Part shown: positions 37,122 to 46,507 of the stretch, one piece after another | Position numbering within the stretch: position 1 is the first letter of the stretch | How the letters are laid out: the number at the start of each line of letters is the position of its first letter | NCBI GenBank assembly: GCA_963715825.1 | Contig: CAVQSI010000037.1 | Location: 199,480-263,479 of the forward strand | Source of the DNA: Sva-07 sp963715825 | Lineage (GTDB): Bacteria > Actinomycetota > Acidimicrobiia > Acidimicrobiales > Ilumatobacteraceae | Direction: 5' to 3' | DNA length: 64,000 bases | The notes under the pieces: generated by a model | What the model saw: the letters and a program-made list of their open reading frames with translations, nothing else | Told to the model about the DNA's origin: nothing | Database searches by the model: none | Made by a program: the position numbers and the translations under genes

Positions 37122-38450
37122 GTGTCCCAGCGGTTCTACATCGAGACGCTCGGCTGCCCGAAGAACGACGTCGACTCCGACAAGCTGGTCGGCGCGCTGC
37201 TTGCGGACGGCATGCAAGCGACCGACGACGCTGCGCTCGCCGACCTCGTCGTGGTGAACACCTGCGCGTTCATCGACGACGCACGTCGCGAGTCGATCGA
37301 CACGATCCTCGCGCTCGACGAACAGCGCCGCGACGGCTCGCGGCTCGTGGTCACGGGTTGTATGGCGGAGCGGTACGGCGACGAGCTGGCAGCGGAACTT
37401 CCCGAGGTCGACCAGGTCGCCGGGTTCGGCCAGGCGTTCAACGTCACCCCCGAGACCCGCGACGGCAGCGAGGTGCCGAAGGGCGCGCAACGCAAGCTGA
37501 TCCCGGTGTCGTCCACGCCGTTGCCCGAGTTCGACCTGCTCAATCTTCCGCGTCCGAAGTCGGCGGTGCCGTGGGCGTACGTGAAGATCGCCGAGGGTTG
37601 CGACCGCTCGTGCGGGTTCTGTGCGATTCCGAGCTTTCGCGGCCCGCAGCGCAGCCGCGACGTGGCATCGATCCTCACCGAGGTCGAGCAGCTCGAAGCG
37701 CGTGAGATCGTGCTGGTCGCCCAGGACCTCGCGTCGTACGGCAAGGACCGCCCCGACGAGCTCGGCGCCGGCTCGATCGTGCCGCTCGTCACTGCCGTGG
37801 CGGGCGCCGTCGACCGGGTGCGGTTGCTGTATCTGTACCCGAGCGATCTCACCGACGCCCTGATCGATGCGATCTGCGACTCGGGCGTGCCGTACTTCGA
37901 CCTCTCGCTCCAGCACGTCAGCAAGCCGCTGCTGCGCCGAATGCGTCGGTGGGGCGACGGGCAGCGTTTCCTCGACCGCATCGCCGACATCCGTGAGCGC
38001 GAACCCGACGCAGCGTTCCGGAGCAACTTCATCGTCGGCTACCCCGGCGAGACCGAGGCCGACCACGACCAGCTGCTCCACTTCGTGGAGGAGGCGCAGC
38101 TCGACTGGTGCGGCTTCTTCTCCTACAGCCGCGAGGACGGCACCTACGCCGCCGATCTCGACGGCGCCGTCGACCCCACCCTGATGAGCGAGCGGCTCGC
38201 CGAGCTGCGCGAGCTGCAGGACGACATCACCGCTACACGGCGCGACGCGCTGATCGGCGACACGCTCAGCGTGCTGGTCGACACGGTGGGCGTCGGTCGC
38301 AGCCATCGCGAGGCGCCCGAGATCGACGGCGTGATCCACCTCGACGAAACGCTGGTCCCCGGCGAGATGGTCGAGGTCGAGATCGTCGACGCGCTGGGCC
38401 CGGATCTCGTGGCATCGGGCGTGAGCGCCGAGGCACTGGAGACGATCTGA
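37122..38450 (+). CDS. rimO: ribosomal protein S12 methylthiotransferase
   Basis: A 442-residue radical-SAM enzyme that methylthiolates the conserved Asp of ribosomal protein S12. The N-terminal UPF0004 domain holds three Cys (ETLGCPKN, VNTCAF, VTGCMAE) for one cluster. The radical-SAM site is CDRSCGFCAIP near residue 165, and a TRAM domain ends the protein. GTG 37122 follows TAGCGT by 8 nt. The AGGATC between them could also serve as a weak ribosome site. Confidence 0.95.
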   Translation: MSQRFYIETLGCPKNDVDSDKLVGALLADGMQATDDAALADLVVVNTCAFIDDARRESIDTILALDEQRRDGSRLVVTGCMAERYGDELAAELPEVDQVAGFGQAFNVTPETRDGSEVPKGAQRKLIPVSSTPLPEFDLLNLPRPKSAVPWAYVKIAEGCDRSCGFCAIPSFRGPQRSRDVASILTEVEQLEAREIVLVAQDLASYGKDRPDELGAGSIVPLVTAVAGAVDRVRLLYLYPSDLTDALIDAICDSGVPYFDLSLQHVSKPLLRRMRRWGDGQRFLDRIADIREREPDAAFRSNFIVGYPGETEADHDQLLHFVEEAQLDWCGFFSYSREDGTYAADLDGAVDPTLMSERLAELRELQDDITATRRDALIGDTLSVLVDTVGVGRSHREAPEIDGVIHLDETLVPGEMVEVEIVDALGPDLVASGVSAEALETI

Positions 38451-38463
38451 TGGAGCAGGTCTG

Positions 38464-39057
38464 ATGGTCGAGCCCGACAAGCTGGCAACGTGGGCGAACG
38501 CGATCACCGTCGGGCGATTGCTGTTGTCGCCGCTGATGTTCTGGGTGATCCCGAACGACGAGTTCGGCTCGTGGATCGCGTTCACGATGTGGATCGTCTT
38601 CAGCTCCACCGACTTCCTCGACGGCTACCTCGCCCGCCGCCAGGGCACCACGTCGGCCGGCGCGTTCCTCGATCCGTTGGCCGACAAGGTGCTGATCCTC
38701 GGTGCGATGTTCACGCTCGTGAGCACCGGAGTGTTCGCCGTGGTGCCCGTCGTGATCATCGCCGCCCGAGAAGTGATCATCAGCGTGTACCGAGTGCTGG
38801 TGGGCGGCAAGGGCATCAGCGTCCCGGCGATCAAGCTCGCCAAGTACAAGACCGTGTGTCAGCAGGCGGCCGTGGCATTTGCGCTCATGCCGCTCACCGC
38901 CGTGGATGCGACCTGGTTGTGGAACGGCTTCTTGTGGCTCGCCGTGGTGCTCGCTGTTGTCAGCGGTGGCCAGTATCTGCTGCGGGCACGTCGACTCGAG
39001 GCGGTCGCTCCGGAGACCTCGGTCGAGTCGGTCGACCGGGCCGCGGCTGCCGAATGA
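38464..39057 (+). CDS. pgsA: CDP-diacylglycerol-glycerol-3-phosphate 3-phosphatidyltransferase
   Basis: A 197-residue membrane enzyme making phosphatidylglycerol phosphate. The CDP-alcohol phosphotransferase signature is complete: STDFLDGYLARRQG followed by GAFLDPLADK, i.e. DxxDG..AR..G...D...D. Five to six hydrophobic segments are present. It starts 13 bp after rimO, and its TGA overlaps cinA as ATGA, giving the rimO-pgsA-cinA operon common in actinomycetes. Confidence 0.93.
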   Translation: MVEPDKLATWANAITVGRLLLSPLMFWVIPNDEFGSWIAFTMWIVFSSTDFLDGYLARRQGTTSAGAFLDPLADKVLILGAMFTLVSTGVFAVVPVVIIAAREVIISVYRVLVGGKGISVPAIKLAKYKTVCQQAAVAFALMPLTAVDATWLWNGFLWLAVVLAVVSGGQYLLRARRLEAVAPETSVESVDRAAAAE

Positions 39058-40307
39058 CGTTGCGCTGCGACGTTCTCGCCGTCGGCACCGAACTGCTGCT
39101 CGGTCAGATCATCGACTCGAACTCGGCATGGATCGGCGGCGAACTCGCAGCGAACGGCATCGACTCGCTCGTGCAGGTCAAGGTGGGCGACAACGTCGGA
39201 CGCATCGAGACGCAGCTGCGCCGGCTGCTCGAGTCGGCCGATGCGGTGATCATGTGCGGCGGGCTCGGCCCGACCCACGACGACCTGACGCGAGATGCCA
39301 TTGCGGCGGTGATGGGTGTCGAGCTCGTCACCGACGACGCCGTGGTCGACGTGATCCGCACGATGTTCGAGTCGCGCGGGCGGCGCATGTCGGAGAACAA
39401 CCTGCGTCAGGCACAGGTGCCGGTCGGTGCCACGATCATCCCGCAGACCCGTGGCACCGCGCCGGGGCTGATCTGCCCCGTCACGGTGAACGGCGTCGAC
39501 AAGGTCGTCTATGCGGTACCCGGTGTGCCGCACGAGATGTACGACATGGTGCACCGGGCGATCCTGCCCGACCTGCGGCGCCGCAGCGGCGACGACTCGG
39601 TGATCGCCAGCCGGGTGCTGCGCACCTGGGGTGAGAGCGAGAGCGGGTTGAACGAGCGACTCGATCACGTGATCGAGCAACTGGAGGGGCCGGACACGCC
39701 GACGCTGGCGTTCCTGGCGAGCGGCTGGGAGGGCCTCAAGGTTCGCTTGACCCACAAGGCGCCGACGCTGGACGAGTGCACGGTGCAGCTCGATCACTGG
39801 GAGCAGGTGGTGCGGGCCGAACTCGGCGACCTGGTGTTCGGTACCGACGGCGACACGATGGAGTCGGTGGTGCTCGACCTGTGCCGCCAGCGCGGTCTGA
39901 CGCTCGCGACCGCCGAGTCGGTCACCGGCGGGCTCGTCGGTGCCCGCCTGACGTCGATCCCGGGAGCGAGCGACGTGTTCCGTGGGGCGATCGTCAGCTA
40001 CGCCACCGAGGTGAAGCAGACCTTGCTCGGCGTGGGGGAGGGGCCGGTGGTCAGCGAGGCAGCGGCGCGCCAGATGGCCCACGGCGTGCGGGAACGTCTC
40101 GGCGCCGACATCGGCCTGGCGCTCACCGGTGTCGCCGGCCCCGACGAGCAGGATGGCCAACCGGTGGGCACGCTCTACGTCGGTCTGGTCGGCCCCGGAT
40201 TCGACGAGGTTCGCCACGTCCGGCTTCCCGGCCAACGCGAACAGATGCGCCAGTTCTCGGTGATCACCGCCCTCGGCCTCCTGCGCACCGAACTGGCCGC
40301 CCGCTAG
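39054..40307 (+). CDS. cinA: CinA family protein (NMN deamidase/competence-damage protein)
   Basis: A 417-residue protein. The N-terminal MoCF-like domain (DVLAVGTELLLGQIIDSN, CGGLGPTHDDLTRDAI) is linked to phosphatase activity in the family. The C-terminal PncC domain (LATAESVTGGLVGARLTSIPG, TGVAGPDEQDGQPVGT) is the nicotinamide-mononucleotide amidohydrolase. It recycles pyridine nucleotides. Start ATG 39054 is overlapped by the pgsA stop; the stop TAG lies in the -10-like TAGCGT of the tRNA gene. Confidence 0.94.
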   Translation: MTLRCDVLAVGTELLLGQIIDSNSAWIGGELAANGIDSLVQVKVGDNVGRIETQLRRLLESADAVIMCGGLGPTHDDLTRDAIAAVMGVELVTDDAVVDVIRTMFESRGRRMSENNLRQAQVPVGATIIPQTRGTAPGLICPVTVNGVDKVVYAVPGVPHEMYDMVHRAILPDLRRRSGDDSVIASRVLRTWGESESGLNERLDHVIEQLEGPDTPTLAFLASGWEGLKVRLTHKAPTLDECTVQLDHWEQVVRAELGDLVFGTDGDTMESVVLDLCRQRGLTLATAESVTGGLVGARLTSIPGASDVFRGAIVSYATEVKQTLLGVGEGPVVSEAAARQMAHGVRERLGADIGLALTGVAGPDEQDGQPVGTLYVGLVGPGFDEVRHVRLPGQREQMRQFSVITALGLLRTELAAR

Positions 40308-40310
40308 CGT
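40305..40310 (+). promoter_or_regulatory. -10-like box before tRNA-Arg
   Basis: TAGCGT overlaps the cinA stop codon and lies 9 nt before the mature tRNA start, a suitable distance for initiation close to the 5' end. No clear -35 is seen inside the coding end of cinA. Confidence 0.4.
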
Positions 40311-40319
40311 TGCGGCAAA

Positions 40320-40396
40320 GCCCCTGTAGCTCAGCTGGACAGAGCAAGTCCCTTCTAATGACAAGGTCGCAGGTTCGAATCCTGCCGGGGGCGCCA
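40320..40396 (+). tRNA. tRNA-Arg (anticodon TCT)
   Basis: The acceptor stem GCCCCTG pairs with CGGGGGC, a D-arm GCTC/GAGC is present, the T-arm is GCAGG-TTCGAAT-CCTGC and CCA is encoded. The loop CTTCTAA (40352-40358) places TCT at the anticodon with T33 and A37. The anticodon stem is weak: only three of five pairs form, with mismatches at both ends. It lies between cinA and carD. Confidence 0.85.
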
Positions 40397-40409
40397 GCCA
40401 GACATCGAG

Positions 40410-40458
40410 AAGTCTCTTCTCATGACAAGGTCGCAGGTTCGAATCCTGCCGGGGGCGC
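40410..40458 (+). repeat. degenerate duplicate of the tRNA-Arg 3' part
   Basis: The 49 bp match 40346-40394 at 47 positions, offset by 64 bp, and include the anticodon loop, variable region, T-arm and 3' acceptor strand. The 5' acceptor and D-arm are missing or decayed, although faint similarity continues 15 bp further upstream. It cannot fold as a full tRNA. It is a tRNA pseudogene or an attachment-site-like duplication. Confidence 0.85.
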
Positions 40459-40460
40459 TG

Positions 40461-40466
40461 TAGCCT
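40461..40466 (+). promoter_or_regulatory. -10-like box for carD
   Basis: TAGCCT directly after the tRNA duplicate. Transcription from here would leave a leader of about 57 nt with a CAGGCGAGG ribosome site before GTG 40530. Confidence 0.35.
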
Positions 40467-40529
40467 GGACTCCCGCTGCGTCGACCCGAGTCTGGCGCGG
40501 CCCCACCCCCCGACCAGGCGAGGTTCTGC

Positions 40530-41054
40530 GTGAAGTTCAAGAAGGGCGAAACCGTCATCTACCCCCAGCACGGCGCATGCGTCGTGCAAGGGACCAAGAA
40601 GATGGAGTTCTTCGGCGAGAAGCAGGAGTACCTGATCCTGAAGACCGTCATCAACGAGATGACCTTGAAGGTGCCGATCTCGAGCACCGACGAAGTGGGC
40701 GTGCGACCTCCCGTGTCGGCCGACGAACTCGAAGACCTCGTTGCAGTGCTGGCCAAGCCCGACCCTCGCGTGCCCTCCAACTGGAGCCGTCGGTTCAAGA
40801 ACCACCAGGAGAAGCTCAAGAGCGGCGACGTCTATCAGGTCGCCGAAGTCGTCCGGAACCTCGCCGCTCGCAACCGCGACGCGTCGCTGTCGGCGGCCGA
40901 GCGCACGATGTACGAGCGGGCGCGCGTCAACTTGATCTCCGAGATCTCGCCGGCGCTGAAGGTGTCGGCCGAAGAAGCCGAGGCCTACCTCGACGACGCA
41001 CTGGCGAAGGGCGTCCTCAAAGCGCCGCCTGCGGAGCCCAAGAAGAAGAAGTGA
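40530..41054 (+). CDS. carD: CarD-family RNA polymerase-binding transcription factor
   Basis: A 174-residue protein. The N-terminal RNA-polymerase-interaction domain (FKKGETVIYPQHGACVVQG) is followed by a helical DNA-binding part with the conserved Trp in PSNWSRRFKNHQEKLKSGD that contacts the promoter bubble, as in mycobacterial CarD. It stabilises open complexes, notably at rRNA promoters. A lysine tail ends the protein. Its stop lies three bases before the stop of the convergent nuclease-like gene. Confidence 0.95.
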   Translation: MKFKKGETVIYPQHGACVVQGTKKMEFFGEKQEYLILKTVINEMTLKVPISSTDEVGVRPPVSADELEDLVAVLAKPDPRVPSNWSRRFKNHQEKLKSGDVYQVAEVVRNLAARNRDASLSAAERTMYERARVNLISEISPALKVSAEEAEAYLDDALAKGVLKAPPAEPKKKK

Positions 41055-41057
41055 CCG

Positions 41058-41789
41058 TCAGAGGGTGAAGCGGACCGTCACCGGGAGGTGATCGGAGATC
41101 GCGGCCCACTGCTCGCTGCCGTCGGGTGCGGACACCTCCACGTTGTTCGCGTGAGCGGGGAGCAGGACGTGGTCGAGTGCCTGCGTGGGTGCTGCTGACG
41201 GGTTGCTCATCGGGGCGGCGACGTGTTCGATGCCCGGCAGTGCCTCGATGATCGACGGATCGCCGGCATCGTTGAAGTCGCCGGCCACGACCGGTGGCGG
41301 ATCGTCGCCGATGTCGGCCACCAGGTAGCGGACTCTGACCGCCTCTGCTCGCCGCGAATCGTCATCGTCGTGTGGCGACAGATGCAGGTTGTAGATCATC
41401 AGCATCGAGCGGTCGGGCCGACCGACGAGACCCCACTGGGCGATGCGCCGACGCCAGCTCCGCATCGGTTGCTCGTCGGAGATCTCCGTGTGACCGACGG
41501 CGTCGAGCAGGTGCGGGGTCATGATCGCCATCCCCTCGGACCGCCACCACATCAGTTTCGTGTAGGGCTCGTGTTTGAGCGACCACGAGTACCGCATCTG
41601 GAGTGCGGTCGCCAGTGCCGCCGCCTGCCGCTTGCGGATCTCCTGGATGGCGACGACGTCGGGTGCCTCCGCTCGGATCGCTGCGGCGATCGCCTCGACG
41701 TCGGGCCGCTGCGAGCCGTGGACGTTCCAGGTGAGCACCGTCCAGGTCTGCGCGCCGTCAGGGGCTGGATCCAGGTGTCCCGATGACAT
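41058..41789 (-). CDS. endonuclease/exonuclease/phosphatase family protein
   Basis: A 243-residue EEP-fold protein. Metal and catalytic residues are visible in TWNVHGSQ (Asn), AIQEIRKRQ (Glu), IYNLHLSPH, VAGDFNDAG (Asp, Asn) and the terminal ISDHLPVTV (Asp, His). No membrane or DNA-binding extension is present, so the substrate may be a phosphodiester or phospholipid as easily as DNA. ATG 41789 avoids overlap with the divergent dehydrogenase gene. Confidence 0.87.
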   Translation of the reverse strand: MSSGHLDPAPDGAQTWTVLTWNVHGSQRPDVEAIAAAIRAEAPDVVAIQEIRKRQAAALATALQMRYSWSLKHEPYTKLMWWRSEGMAIMTPHLLDAVGHTEISDEQPMRSWRRRIAQWGLVGRPDRSMLMIYNLHLSPHDDDDSRRAEAVRVRYLVADIGDDPPPVVAGDFNDAGDPSIIEALPGIEHVAAPMSNPSAAPTQALDHVLLPAHANNVEVSAPDGSEQWAAISDHLPVTVRFTL

Positions 41790-41829
41790 GGGGCGAGTGT
41801 CGCACGTCGCCGTGCCAGACTCGGCGACC

Positions 41830-42696
41830 ATGAGCAACCTCGCATTCCTCGGCCTCGGCGTGATGGGCGCCCCGATGGCACGCCACCTCGCCAAGGCGCG
41901 CCACCAGGTGGTGGTCTACAACCGCACTGCGTCGAAGGCGTTGGCGTGGGTCGCCCTCAACGGCAACCAGGCAGCCCCGACCCCCGCCGAGGCGGCCGAT
42001 GGGGCCGACATCGTGCTGTTGTGCGTCGGCAACGACGACGACGTCCGCGAGGTGGTGCTCGGCCCGAACGGGGCGCTTGGCGCCATGGCCCCTGGCTCGA
42101 TCCTGGTCGACCACACCACGGCATCGGCCGGCGTGGCTCGAGAGCTCGCTGCGGCGTGCGCCGAGCGCGGTGTCGGCTTCGTCGACGCACCCGTGTCGGG
42201 CGGCCAGGCCGGCGCCGAGAACGGGCAACTCACGGTGATGTGCGGCTGCGACGACGACGAGGTGTTCGAGCGGGCCAAGGTGGCGATCGACGCCTACGCG
42301 AAGTCGTGCGTGCGGCTCGGGCCGGCCGGCGCCGGGCAGCTCACCAAGATGGTCAACCAGATCTGCATCGCCGGGCTGCTCCAGGGACTCGCCGAGGGCG
42401 TCAACTTCGCGAAACTCGCTGGTCTCGACGTCGACCAGGTCGTCGACGTGATCGGCAAGGGTGCAGCGCAGAGCTGGCAGATGGACAACCGCGCCCGCAC
42501 GATGGCCGCTGACGAATTCGACTTCGGGTTCGCCGTCGAGTGGATGCGCAAGGACCTCGGCATCGTGCTCGACGAAGCCGACCGCAACGGGGCCCGGCTC
42601 CCGGTGACCGCGCTCGTCGACCAGTTCTACAAGGACGTCGTCGCCCGCGGCGGCGAGCGGTGGGACACCAGCAGCCTGATCCGGCTGCTGGGGTAG
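41830..42696 (+). CDS. 3-hydroxyisobutyrate dehydrogenase-like NAD(P) oxidoreductase
   Basis: A 288-residue beta-hydroxyacid dehydrogenase. It has the Rossmann motif FLGLGVMGAPMARHL at the N-terminus, DAPVSGGQAGAENGQL as the substrate-binding motif, and the catalytic Lys in GAGQLTKMVNQ near residue 172. It may act on 3-hydroxyisobutyrate, tartronate semialdehyde or a related acid. CAGACT lies 8 nt before ATG 41830. Confidence 0.9.
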   Translation: MSNLAFLGLGVMGAPMARHLAKARHQVVVYNRTASKALAWVALNGNQAAPTPAEAADGADIVLLCVGNDDDVREVVLGPNGALGAMAPGSILVDHTTASAGVARELAAACAERGVGFVDAPVSGGQAGAENGQLTVMCGCDDDEVFERAKVAIDAYAKSCVRLGPAGAGQLTKMVNQICIAGLLQGLAEGVNFAKLAGLDVDQVVDVIGKGAAQSWQMDNRARTMAADEFDFGFAVEWMRKDLGIVLDEADRNGARLPVTALVDQFYKDVVARGGERWDTSSLIRLLG

Positions 42697-42767
42697 CGAC
42701 CGCTGACACCCTGGCGCAGTTTTCACGAATGCACTAGCCTCGCTGGCATCTGAAGAGGGGGTCAGTG

Positions 42768-43217
42768 ATGTCGACCATTCCAGCGATTGCCCAGGCGGTG
42801 CTCGGATCCGATGCCGTCGCCCACGTCTGGACCCAGAACGCCGACGGCACACCACAGGTGTCGGTCGTGTGGGTCATTGCCCAGGGCGACGAGATCCTGT
42901 TCGGCACCGATGCGCGGAGTCAGAAGGCGAGGAACCTCGCCCGCGACGACCGCATCATCCTGTCGATCGAGGACGTCGAACGCAACGAACGCGGCTACCA
43001 GCGTCATCTGGTGATCCGTGGCCGTGCGCGCATCGAGCCGGGCCCAGATCCCGAGCTGATGGATCGGATCGCACTCGACTACACCGGGCTTCGGCACCAC
43101 CCGCTCGCACTGCGCGACTCCGACACGAGCGTCGTCGTTCGCGTCGAGGTCGAACGGATGAGCGGGGTCGGCCCCTGGATCGACGACGCGGCATCGTCGC
43201 TGTCCGCAACTGCCTGA
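42768..43217 (+). CDS. PPOX-class flavin/F420-dependent enzyme
   Basis: A 149-residue split beta-barrel protein. AHVWTQNADGTPQVSVVWVI, FGTDARSQKARNLARD and the IEDVER strand match pyridoxamine-5'-phosphate-oxidase-like proteins, many of which in actinomycetes use F420 or bind heme or flavin. Start ATG 42768 sits 7 nt after GAAGAGGGGG; a GTG three bases upstream is an alternative. The cofactor cannot be assigned from sequence. Confidence 0.85.
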   Translation: MSTIPAIAQAVLGSDAVAHVWTQNADGTPQVSVVWVIAQGDEILFGTDARSQKARNLARDDRIILSIEDVERNERGYQRHLVIRGRARIEPGPDPELMDRIALDYTGLRHHPLALRDSDTSVVVRVEVERMSGVGPWIDDAASSLSATA

Positions 43218-43251
43218 CCGTCTGGCCGCGGGTCGCGCCGGCCGAGCGTCG

Positions 43252-43710
43252 TCAGGCGTCGCGGGTGAAGTGTTCGAGGGCGAACTCGTAGACGCCTTGG
43301 TCGTGTGAGAACTCGACGGTGTTGCCGTCGGGGTCACGGACCATGCAGATGTAGCCGATCGGGTACGGCAACTGCACCGGGGGAGTGGCCAACCAGCCGC
43401 CCTCCTCGGCGATTGCAGCGATCTCGTCGATGTCGCTGCGTTCCGCCACCTCGAAGCCGAGGTGGGCGAACGAGCCGAGCGGCGTCGGCTTCGCGTTCTC
43501 GTCGGGCTCGTGGCCGGCGAAGAACTGGGCGAGCACGAGGATGAACGGGGTGTCGGGAGCGTCGGGATGGCCGAGCCAGGCGCCGTAGCCGTGGGCGTCC
43601 TCGCGCTTCACCAGCAGCTGCAACGGCGTGTAGGTGGTGTACCAGTCGATCATGGCGTCGATGTCGGTCACCGACAGCGCCAGGTGGGTCCAACGAGGAA
43701 GTCCTGCCAC
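43252..43710 (-). CDS. VOC-superfamily (glyoxalase/dioxygenase-like) protein
   Basis: A 152-residue protein with two beta-alpha-beta modules. Candidate metal ligands are His in WTHLALSV (residue 8), His in FAHLGFEV and Glu in GNTVEFSHDQ. DPDGNTVEF is the usual VOC signature. The substrate is unknown. GTG 43710 follows AACCTA (TAGGTT on its strand) by 7 nt, the leaderless pattern. It is not closely linked to the sulfatase gene upstream. Confidence 0.87.
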   Translation of the reverse strand: MAGLPRWTHLALSVTDIDAMIDWYTTYTPLQLLVKREDAHGYGAWLGHPDAPDTPFILVLAQFFAGHEPDENAKPTPLGSFAHLGFEVAERSDIDEIAAIAEEGGWLATPPVQLPYPIGYICMVRDPDGNTVEFSHDQGVYEFALEHFTRDA

Positions 43711-43749
43711 GGCTCTGAACCTACTCCGAGCCCGCGCTCGGCGACCGGG

Positions 43750-45208
43750 TCAGGTCGGGCGGGGGCCGTGGGTGATCGTGGGGCGACGAGGGTTCGACTG
43801 CCACGGGATCACGTCGGAGGTGTCGGCCAGCCAGCCGAGCAGCATCTCCAACAGCTCGCGCTGGAGGTCGAGGTCGTCGGTTCGCCCGATGAGGTTGGTC
43901 GTCTCGTCCGGGTCGGCGAGCCGGTCGTAGAACTCGTCGGACTCGTAGCGTCGGTGGATGTAGGTGTGCGTCGGCGTGCGCAGCGCCAGCGCCGTGCCGA
44001 CCAGCTCGGGTTGCTCGCGTTGCAGGCGGGCCTTGGCTTCGTAGATGAACCCAGCGGTCTCGAGGAGATGCTGGTCACTGACCCGGAAGCCGCCTTCCGA
44101 ACAGGCGAAGTCTCGGTGCGTCAGCGTCGGGTCGGCAATGACGGGGAGCAGGCTGCGACCGAAGTGGGTGTGGTCCGTCTCGGCGCCCGCCAGTTCGCAC
44201 ACGGTGGGGAGCAGGTCGACCAGCTCGACGGGCCGACCGACGACGCTGTCCAGCGGGCAGTCCTGCGCCGGCCATGACCAGCGGGTTGCGCAGGATGCAC
44301 GGATCGAGTCCCGACGGCCACTTCTCGACCAGTCCGAAGTCGCCCAGGTACTCGCCGTGGTCGGTGAGGAACACGATGATCGTGTCGTCGGTGGCACCGA
44401 TCGCTTCCACGGCTGCGACTACTCGGCCCAGTTGATCGTCGACCCGGCTCACCATGCCGTGATACGTGGCGGCGATCTCTCGCAGGTCGTCGTCGGTCAG
44501 GTCTCCCCAGCCGTAGATGTCCCGGTAGGCCTCCATGAATCCGGGCTTGCCGACCGTCTCGGCGAGGTCGATCGGTGCGGGCATGTCGGCGCGGTCGTGC
44601 AGCGAGAACCATGGCTCTTCCACGGTGAACGGCGGGTGCGGGAAGATCAACGGCACCCACATCGCCCACGGCTGGTCGCTGGGCGCGTGGTCGTGCAGCC
44701 AGCGTTCTGCCGTGCGTACGGTGGCCTCGTCGAAGTCGACGGACTCGGCCGTGCCCGTCTCGCCGAAGTACATCGCGCGGTGCAGACGGTGGTCCTCCGG
44801 GAACGGCGACGTCCAGCGCTCCATCGAGGCCGCTCGATCGGGCGGTTCGAGAAACCCGCACATGTCCGAGCTCGCCTCGGTCACATCCGGAGCAAACACG
44901 TCGCCACGATCGCCGGCGATCATGACGTTGTATCCGGCGGAGCGCAGCGTCTTGAACAGATTGGGTTCGTGGTCCTCGATCAGGTTGTCGAGCGTGCGGT
45001 GACCAGCGACGTGTGGATACCAACCGGTCAGCAACGACACCCGACTGGGACCACACACGGGATGCTGGGCCCAGGCGTCGTCGAAGCGCACGCCACGGGC
45101 TGCGAGCGCATCGATGTTCGGTGTCTTGGCGATCGGGCTTCCGAAACAGCCGAGCGCGTCGGCTCGCAGCTGGTCCGGCATGAAGAACACGAAGTTCGGT
45201 TGCGACAT
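43750..45208 (-). CDS. sulfatase (alkaline phosphatase superfamily), frameshifted
   Basis: About 485 residues when both frames are joined. The N-terminus has NFVFFMPDQLRADALGCFG, and the formylglycine site CGPSR appears in HPVCGPSRVSLLTG, so the Cys type needs a formylglycine-generating enzyme. FLTDHGEYLGDFGLVEKW is the metal/substrate motif. The frame changes at a GGG run at 44255-44257; removing one base joins LVMAGAGLP to LDSVVGRPVELVDLLP. It starts 4 bp after the transaminase stop, suggesting one transcript. Confidence 0.87.
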
Positions 45209-45212
45209 CGGC

Positions 45213-46427
45213 TCAGCGAAGTGCGGTCGCGAGGGTGTCGACGATGCGGTCGACCTGGGCATCGGTGGTGACGAACGGCGGGCAGAACGTGACGGTCTCG
45301 GTGCCGATCGCTCGGGTGATCACCCCGAGTTCCAGCATCCGATCGCGGACCGCCATGGCGTTCTGGTCGGGCCGCATCGCGGCGCCGAAGATCGCGACCT
45401 CGCCGCGCAGGTGGTCGAAGGCGCCGTCGGCCTCCAAGGACCGCAACCCTGCCTCGAGCCGGGCGCCCATCGTCACGACGGAGTCGAGCAGCCCCTCCCG
45501 TTCGATGATGTCGAGGTTCGCGAGCGCTGCCGCGCACGCCGCGGGGTGTCCCGAGTACGTGTAGCCGTGCCGCAGGATGAAGTCGGGATCGGCCTCGAGC
45601 GCATCGCGCACCGCCCGGCCCACGATCACGCCGCCGAGCGGCTGGTACCCCGAGGTGACGCCCTTGGCGAAGGTGGTCAGGTCGGGGACGACGTCGTAGT
45701 GCTCGGCGGCGAACCACCGGCCCATGCGCCCGAACCCGGTGATCACCTCGTCGAAGATCAGCAACGCGCCGTGCTGGTCGCACAAGCGGCGGGTCTCGGC
45801 CAGGTATCCGTCGACCGGAGGGAAGACACCGGCGGCCCCCTGCACGGGCTCGGTGATCACAGCGGCGAGCCGGTCGGCGTGGTCGGCCATCAGGATCGAC
45901 AGCGCTTCGATGTCATCACTCGGCACCTGGACGACGTCGGCAAGCAGCTCGCCGTATCCCTCACGGTTGAGCGCGATGCCCTGCGCGCTCGGTGCCGCCG
46001 TAGTTCGTGCCGTGATAGCCGCGCACCCGCGAGATGATCAGGCGCCGCTCGGGGTGGCCGGCCTGGACGTGGGCGAGTCGGGCGAGCTTCATCGCCGAGT
46101 CGACCGCCTCCGAGCCCGACCCGGCGAAGAACACGCGGGCGTCGGGGATCGGCGTCAACGACGCGATCCGCTCGGCGAGCGCGTCGGCGGGCGCGTTGGT
46201 GAACGGATCGAAGCACGAGTAGGCCTCGATCGTCGAGATCTGCTCGGCGACCGCATCGGCGATCTCTCGGCGGCCGTGGCCGACCTGGCAGTACCACAGG
46301 CTCGCCATCGCGTCGACGAGTTCGTTGCCGTCGGCGTCCCACAGCAGCGACCCATCGCCGCGATGCGATCGTGATGAACTCGTTCTCGGGTCGGTTTCGC
46401 GAACGGGTGGAGGAAGGCGCCGGGCAT
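45213..46427 (-). CDS. class III PLP-dependent aminotransferase (three frame changes)
   Basis: About 404 residues are recovered when single bases at about 46382, 46363 and 45990 are dropped. The segments then read MPGAFLHPFAKPTRE, GDGSLLWDADGNELVDAM, VFFAGSGSEAVDSAMKLAR and RGYHGTNYGGT, followed by LLIFDEVITGFGRMG and the PLP Lys in TTFAKGVTSGY. This is an omega-amino acid or diamine:pyruvate transaminase by general pattern. As written, the longest uninterrupted piece is 237 residues. Three indels in 440 bp are either poor local sequence or real decay. Confidence 0.82.
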
Positions 46428-46507
46428 CTCGGCATTCTGACAGCCGGCAGTGCTCGAGCCGGGTCCCGACCGCGGCACCCCGGTGCGAGGTGTGGCAAGG
46501 TCGCGTC

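Noticed and set aside
40355..40480. Peptide-like reading with QVRILPGAP and its echo in the next repeat
   Set aside because: This is the well-known spurious translation of a tRNA T-arm and 3' end, not a protein.
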